Below are positions 60,005 through 64,000 of a DNA stretch of 64,000 bases, in pieces. Each line of letters opens with the position of its first letter. The first letter of the stretch is position 1. The translations under genes and the position numbers were made by a program. The notes beneath the pieces were generated by a model that saw nothing but the letters and a program-made list of their open reading frames with translations, was not told the DNA's origin and ran no database searches. The DNA comes from JAOUEA01 sp963762075 (GTDB lineage: Bacteria; Actinomycetota; UBA4738; HRBIN12). Where the stretch lies: contig CAVXJC010000006.1 in NCBI GenBank assembly GCA_963762075.1, positions 514,591 to 578,590 on the forward strand, given 5' to 3'.

Positions 60005-61050
60005 GCCGTGGTCCTTTCGGTCTCCAGGTGCACGAGGTCGACGAGGCGAGCGAGCGTATCCGGCGGCGTCTCGGGAAGCACGCCGTGCCCCAGGTTGAAC
60101 ACGTGACCGTCTCGGTCGCCGATGCGTTCGACGATCTCGCGGGCCTTGCGTTCGACGGTCTCCCATGGAGCGGCGAGCACGGCAGGATCGAGGTTGCCCT
60201 GCACGGCACGATCGCCGCCGACGCGATCCCACCCCTCGTCGATGGGCACCCGCCAATCGATGCCGAGGACGTCGCCCCCAGACACGGCCATGTCGCCGAG
60301 CAGCTCACCCGTGCCGACGCCGAAGTGGATCACCGGCACGTCGTGGAGGTCTGACAGCCCTGCGAACAACTCACGCATGTAGGGCTGCACGCTTCGCCGA
60401 TAGTCATCGCGGTCGAGCGCGCCGACCCAGGAGTCGAAGACCTGCAGAGCCTGCGCGCCGGCTTCCACTTGCGCCCGCAGGTGCGGAAGCACGATCGCCA
60501 CGAGAGCTCGCATGAGAGCCCGCCACATCGCCGGGTCGCCATGCATCAGCGCCTTCGTGTGTTCATGGTTGCGGCTCGGACCGCCTTCGATGAGATAGCT
60601 CGCGAGCGTGAAGGGCGCGCCGGCGAACCCGATCAGCGGCACATCGAGCTCCTTGCGGAGCAAGCGGATCGCCTCGAGAGCCTGCGGCACGTCATGCTCG
60701 GGCTCGAGCGGCCGGAGCCGACGCAGATCGCTGTCGGCTCGAACCGGCGTGCCGACGATCGGACCTTTGCCAGGCTCGATGTGCACGTCGATGCCCACGC
60801 CGGCGAGTGGCACCATGATGTCGCTGAACACGATCGCCGCGTCGAGGTCCATGCGCCGCAGCGGTTGTAATGAGACTTCGACCACGGTCGCCGGGTCCTT
60901 GCACGTCTCCAGGATGTCGCGGTCGCCGCGCAGCGCGCGGTACTCGGGCAGGTAGCGGCCGGCCTGCCGCATGAACCACACGGGCGTGCGATCCACCGGC
61001 TCGCGGCGGCATGCGCGCAGGAAGCGATCGCGGAAAGGGGCCGAGCTCAC
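60001..61050 (-). CDS. hemE: Uroporphyrinogen decarboxylase
   Basis: HemE makes coproporphyrinogen III from uroporphyrinogen III. The 349-residue protein begins F-L-R-A-C-R-R-E-P-V-D-R-T-P-V-W-F-M-R-Q-A-G-R-Y-L-P-E-Y, the family signature with substrate-binding Arg residues, and has I-V-F-S-D-I-M-V-P and F-V-G-A-L-D-R-D-D-Y type regions later. GTG at 61050 follows TAAACT by 6 bases (leaderless). It is the promoter-proximal gene of hemE-hemH-hemY-hemQ. Confidence 0.96.
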   Translation of the reverse strand: MSSAPFRDRFLRACRREPVDRTPVWFMRQAGRYLPEYRALRGDRDILETCKDPATVVEVSLQPLRRMDLDAAIVFSDIMVPLAGVGIDVHIEPGKGPIVGTPVRADSDLRRLRPLEPEHDVPQALEAIRLLRKELDVPLIGFAGAPFTLASYLIEGGPSRNHEHTKALMHGDPAMWRALMRALVAIVLPHLRAQVEAGAQALQVFDSWVGALDRDDYRRSVQPYMRELFAGLSDLHDVPVIHFGVGTGELLGDMAVSGGDVLGIDWRVPIDEGWDRVGGDRAVQGNLDPAVLAAPWETVERKAREIVERIGDRDGHVFNLGHGVLPETPPDTLARLVDLVHLETERTTA

Positions 61051-61056
61051 GCTTCC

Positions 61057-61062
61057 AGTTTA
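61057..61062 (-). promoter_or_regulatory. -10 element, leaderless start of the hemEHYQ operon
   Basis: On the minus strand TAAACT (61062-61057), then 6 bases (GGAAGC) and the hemE GTG at 61050. Confidence 0.6.
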
Positions 61063-61128
61063 CGGAGCAACGCGAGACCAACCCTCTGCGCTTCTGTGGG
61101 TAGGGTTGCATGTGGGAGGTGACCCGAC

Positions 61129-61656
61129 ATGGTCGCGAGGTTGCAGGGAAAGCGAGTGGTGGTGTTGTTGGCGGAAGGCTTCGAAGACCTCGAGTTCCAT
61201 GTGCCGCTGATGCGACTGCGAGAGGAAGGTGCCGACGTGACCGTCGCCGGCGTGTCGACCGACGAGGTCGCGGGCAAGCATGGCCTGCTCGCTGCCGCCG
61301 ACACGACGATGGACGAGCTCGATGGTGACTCGTTCGACGCGGTGGTCGTTCCCGGCGGATGGGCGCCCGACAAGCTCCGTCGGTACGACTCGGTGAAGGA
61401 TCTCGTACGCGGAGCGCACGAACGAGGTGCGATCGTCGGCATGATCTGCCACGCCGGCTGGGTGGGTATCTCCGCCGGCATCGTCAAGGGCGTGCGCGCC
61501 ACGGGCTCGGTCGCCATCAAGGACGATCTCGAGAACGCCGGCGCGACATGGGTCGACGAGGCGGCGTTCCGCGACGGGAACATCGTGTGGGGACGCGTCG
61601 TCGACGACATACCCGACTTCTGCCGCGAGTTGGTTGCCGCGATCGCCGACGGCTGA
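61129..61656 (+). CDS. DJ-1/PfpI-family protein
   Basis: A 175-residue glutamine-amidotransferase-like protein of the DJ-1/PfpI superfamily. The nucleophile elbow is M-I-C107-H108-A-G-W, with E16 in A-E-G-F-E-D and the V-P-G-G-W-A-P-D loop. PfpI-type members include proteases, glyoxalases and deglycases or chaperones; the activity here cannot be told. GGGAGGTG precedes the ATG. It diverges from the hemE operon. Confidence 0.88.
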   Translation: MVARLQGKRVVVLLAEGFEDLEFHVPLMRLREEGADVTVAGVSTDEVAGKHGLLAAADTTMDELDGDSFDAVVVPGGWAPDKLRRYDSVKDLVRGAHERGAIVGMICHAGWVGISAGIVKGVRATGSVAIKDDLENAGATWVDEAAFRDGNIVWGRVVDDIPDFCRELVAAIADG

Positions 61657-61697
61657 GGTGAGCGGCGAAGGGGCGATGTCCCAAGTCTTCACAAGAG

Positions 61698-61784
61698 CGG
61701 GAGGAGTGGGATTCGAACCCACGAGCGAGTTGCCCCGCTAACGGTTTTCAAGACCGTCGCCTTCGTCCGCTCGGCCATCCTCCC
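61698..61784 (-). tRNA. tRNA-Ser (anticodon TGA)
   Basis: An 87-nt class II tRNA with acceptor stem GGGAGGA/TCCTCCC, discriminator G, long variable arm, T-loop GTTCGAATC and anticodon loop CTTGAAA. CCA is not encoded. The 281 bases that follow (61785-62065) contain no gene I can support. Confidence 0.96.
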
Positions 61785-62065
61785 GCCGGGAGCCTACCGA
61801 GAGATCGGTGGGCGAGGAGGCGCGACGCGAACAGGGTCGTTGCCCCTGCTTGAGGCGTGCAGGAAGGCGGAGTCGTGGTTACCTACGCGTGCCGTGTGCC
61901 GCTCGCCTCGATATGCCTCGAACATTCGGATCGTGGTATGGGCGGGTCCTGCTTGCTCACTGGTGGGTCTCGCGAGATGTTGCACCCTTGCGGCGACGGC
62001 CGATCTGGATGAATCGTGAGCTCTGGTGGAAGACGCCCCTGATCTCATTCCTCGCGGGGCGTCCC

Positions 62066-62569
62066 CTAAGGGCTGAGCGACGACTGGATATCGGAGATCT
62101 GCCTCACCGAGTCACTGGCGATGTTGAGGACGGCACCGAGCACCAGCATCGGCAAGATGATCCCGGCCGCGCCGAGGATGAGTCCGGCGATCGCCTGACC
62201 CTTGTTCCCGCCGCCGGTGTTGGCCCTGCCGAGCCCGAGACCGCCGAAGACGATGGCAAGGATCGCGAGGACGAAACCGACCACAGGCACCCACAACAAG
62301 ACGACCCCGAGGATGCCGAACACCATGCCCGCCGTGGCCGGGCCGTTCGAGGGTTGCGATGTGACGGGGAACGTCTCCTGAGGGAGGTGCGAGACCGGGG
62401 AGGCCGGAGGCGGCGGAGGCGGTGGGGCCGTGAGTGCGGGCTCCCGCTGGCCTTCCTCGACCACCGGAATGACCCCAGCACCGACATCAGTCGGCTTCGC
62501 GCAATGCACGCACACGCGGTCGCCCGGGTCGTTGCGCATGCCGCAGTGTGGGCAGGTCAAGGTCTCCAC
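62066..62569 (-). CDS. Zinc-ribbon DUF4190-type membrane protein
   Basis: A 167-residue protein with an N-terminal zinc ribbon (C-P-H-C-G-M ... C-V-H-C-A-K), a Pro-rich linker and two long hydrophobic segments (F-G-I-L-G-V-V-L-L-W-V-P-V-V-G-F and L-I-L-G-A-A-G-I-I-L-P-M-L-V-L) with G-G-L-G-L-G-R-A-N between them, the DUF4190 pattern. Function of these small actinobacterial membrane proteins is unknown. Confidence 0.82.
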   Translation of the reverse strand: METLTCPHCGMRNDPGDRVCVHCAKPTDVGAGVIPVVEEGQREPALTAPPPPPPPASPVSHLPQETFPVTSQPSNGPATAGMVFGILGVVLLWVPVVGFVLAILAIVFGGLGLGRANTGGGNKGQAIAGLILGAAGIILPMLVLGAVLNIASDSVRQISDIQSSLSP

Positions 62570-62927
62570 CGGGATCTCCTACGTGCTTCGAGCATCTCGT
62601 CAGCATCGGCATGAACGACCCGGTACTTCATGCCGATCTCTGGTTCTGCGGTTGCGCACCTACCCGATCTCGGGCAGGTCTAGAGCCCTTAACCGGACAC
62701 GCTGGCTGGCGCGACATCAGAATGCCGCGCAGAGGCCGGGTCCGAGTCGTCTGGAGGCAGGCATCGCCAAGACACGCAGGTCGTCCCTCGCGGAGGCGAT
62801 TCGACGTTATCTCCGAAGCAGGGTGCGCTTCATTGGTCGAGCCTCAGTCCACGGCTCGCACCGTCTTGGCCCCAAACCCACGGCCGCGACCAGGCGCCCC
62901 CGGCGCCGCCGTGAAGGGTCCGAAATC
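62570..62927. other. Gene-free interval
   Basis: No convincing coding frame, RNA or repeat was found here. One plus-strand frame continues into the STAS gene but is Arg/His-rich with poor third-position GC bias and is probably not translated. The interval likely holds the promoters of the zinc-ribbon gene (minus) and the STAS gene (plus). Confidence 0.5.
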
Positions 62928-63326
62928 ATGCTTCAGCAGCAATGTTCTGTGGATGTTGATGTTCGCAAAGGGGTCGCGCACGTAGCCGTCGTAGGTGAGC
63001 TCGATCTGGCCACGACTCCGCTCTTGCTCGACCACCTGACGCATCTCGAACGGACGGATGTCGACTCGATCCTGCTGGATCTGCGTGAGGTCACATTCCT
63101 CGATTGCTCCGCGATCCATGCCTTTCTTACCGCCCGTGACCATGCCCAGCAGAACGGGCATCGGTTCATCCTGGTTGGGGCGAACGCTCTCGCGCAGCGC
63201 GTCATCGAGCTGACAGGCACCCAGTTCCTCTTGCACCAGGAGGGGATGGCCGATGTGGGAGCCCAGTTCACTCCTGAATCTGCCTCCCCACAGGATCCTG
63301 CTGCAGAGGTGGGTCGGTCCACGTGA
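62928..63326 (+). CDS. STAS-domain anti-sigma-factor antagonist
   Basis: A 132-residue single STAS domain, as in SpoIIAA/RsbV-type regulators that bind anti-sigma kinases when unphosphorylated. The phosphorylation loop reads D-C-S61-A-I-H-A-F, with Ser in the usual D-S/T-S-G position but the following Gly replaced by Ala. The ATG was chosen over the long upstream frame because AAGGG precedes it and the STAS fold begins at once. Its stop overlaps the GTG of the next gene. No partner kinase is in the window. Confidence 0.86.
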   Translation: MLQQQCSVDVDVRKGVAHVAVVGELDLATTPLLLDHLTHLERTDVDSILLDLREVTFLDCSAIHAFLTARDHAQQNGHRFILVGANALAQRVIELTGTQFLLHQEGMADVGAQFTPESASPQDPAAEVGRST

Positions 63327-63654
63327 TCGATCAGCTCGAGGAGGGCGCGGCGAACGAGACCATCTTCAGGGAGATGAACGAATGGGCCGCCGACGCCAAC
63401 GATTCGCGGCGGGCGATGGTGGCGTCCATACCTACCTTTGCGAATGCTCCGACGAGCGTTGCAGCGCTCCGATCGGATTGACCTACGCCGAGTACGAAGC
63501 CGTCAGATCATTACCCGTGCGGTTCGCGATTGCGGTGAATCACGAGAACCCCGAGCTCGATTCGGTAGTAGCCGAACATCCACGATTCGCGGTGGTGGAG
63601 AAGATTGGCTCCCGCGCTTTGGCAATCGCACGGGCGACCGACCCTCGTCGCTGA
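63323..63654 (+). CDS. Small CEC-motif protein, one frame break
   Basis: A GTG overlapping the STAS stop (GTGA) opens a 30-residue helical segment (A-N-E-T-I-F-R-E-M-N-E-W). Near 63411 the sequence moves to another frame, which continues as G-D-G-G-V-H-T-Y-L-C-E-C-S-D-E-R-C, L-T-Y-A-E-Y-E-A-V-R, F-A-I-A-V-N-H-E-N-P-E, V-V-E-K. Inserting one base joins them. This resembles a widespread small actinobacterial protein family with a CxC...C motif but no function I can state. The full frame alone (to 63253) has a spurious Arg-rich N-terminus. Confidence 0.68.
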
Positions 63655-64000
63655 GCTCAGCGCCCGACGGGGCCGAGCGGGTCCCCGTCGCTATTCCGGC
63701 CGCCGGAGTGCTGGGCAGCAAGATGAGACTGGCGACGATCGCGTCGGCCACTTCCACAATCTTGCGATTCGTGCGCCGTGACTGATCTCGAAGCATCAGG
63801 AACGCGGCTCTCTCATCAAACCGGTGGCGCTCCATCAAGACACCTTTCGCCCGCTCGGTGATCGCTCGTCGAGCAAAGGCGCCCTCCAGGTTGTGATATC
63901 TCCGCGAAGCGGCGCAACACGATATCGATCGAGCTTTGAAGGTCTGTGGCGGCACCTTCTGTACTCACATAGGCGAAGATGCCGAGCTTGACGCCATCCT
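63503..64000 (-). CDS. GAF/ANTAR response regulator, partial and frame-shifted
   Basis: The C-terminal ANTAR RNA-binding domain is clear: A-I-T-E-R-A-K-G-V-L-M-E-R-H-R-F, then A-A-F-L-M-L-R-D-Q-S-R-R-T-N-R-K-I-V-E-V-A-D. Upstream, the last part of a sensory (GAF-like) domain is in another frame (K-L-G-I-F-A-Y-V-S-T ... L-Q-S-S-I-D-I-V-L), joined by dropping one base near 63892. The open frame runs antisense to 63503, but one more base near 63687 would give a natural stop at 63657-63659, just past the convergent gene. The N-terminus lies beyond the window. ANTAR proteins usually prevent transcription termination at paired hairpins. Confidence 0.7.

Noticed and set aside
61794..62048. 84-codon minus-strand frame after tRNA-Ser(TGA)
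   Set aside because: His/Arg/Ser-rich, no ribosome site or homology impression; treated as non-coding.

Overview
This is a chromosomal segment of a high-GC bacterium, almost certainly an actinobacterium (Actinomycetota). The evidence is the very high GC at third codon positions, frequent GTG starts, coproporphyrin-type haem genes ending in a HemQ/ChdC protein, a MptB-like GT-C mannosyltransferase, an Eis-like acetyltransferase and an ANTAR protein. An unusually long SRP RNA with an Alu domain argues against Streptomyces- or Mycobacterium-like relatives and suggests a deeper-branching class, which I cannot name. I see no prophage, insertion sequence or CRISPR array.

Layout. 1-5.2 kb: edge of a fatty-acyl-reductase-like gene behind a palindromic operator, and a giant secreted protein of about 14 repeats. 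5.4-13.2 kb: MazG, acetyltransferases, and a minus-strand block of DPP-like peptidase, lysC, a membrane protein and a frameshifted asd. 13.2-16.1 kb: dehydrogenase, ECF sigma factor and its coupled DUF4349 membrane protein. 16-19.4 kb: recR-dnaX-ffs. 19.4-31 kb: ZIP transporter, phosphodiesterase, GNAT/HAD genes, two tRNA-Ser genes, tadA, pncB and leuCD. 31-37.6 kb: IclR regulator, mannosyltransferase, aldo/keto reductase, MFS, tRNA-Arg and a secreted matrixin. 37.6-39.4 kb: an arsR-arsM-arsC operon with two matched operators, and a divergent unit encoding a 16-residue peptide with three Cys-Cys pairs. 40-43.2 kb: peroxiredoxin, phosphoesterase, tRNA-Ser, amine oxidase-like enzyme. 43.3-48.7 kb: hemA-C-D-B-L. 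48.7-56.9 kb: PAS protein, oxidoreductase, msrA, CDGSH protein, UvrD-like helicase, PPK2. 57-61 kb: hemE-H-G/Y-Q on the minus strand. 61-64 kb: DJ-1/PfpI, tRNA-Ser, and STAS/ANTAR-type genes.

The two hem clusters together cover glutamyl-tRNA to haem through coproporphyrin. Many first genes of transcription units have a TANNNT element 5 to 7 bases before the start codon, as expected for leaderless mRNAs. All four main serine tRNA isoacceptors lie in the window on the same strand. At least six reading-frame breaks (asd twice, DUF4349, hemQ, the CEC protein, ANTAR) sit inside otherwise well-conserved genes; sequence or assembly indels are the simplest explanation, so these genes should not be taken as inactive without checking reads. 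The most novel candidate is the Cys-pair micropeptide in the arsenic locus.
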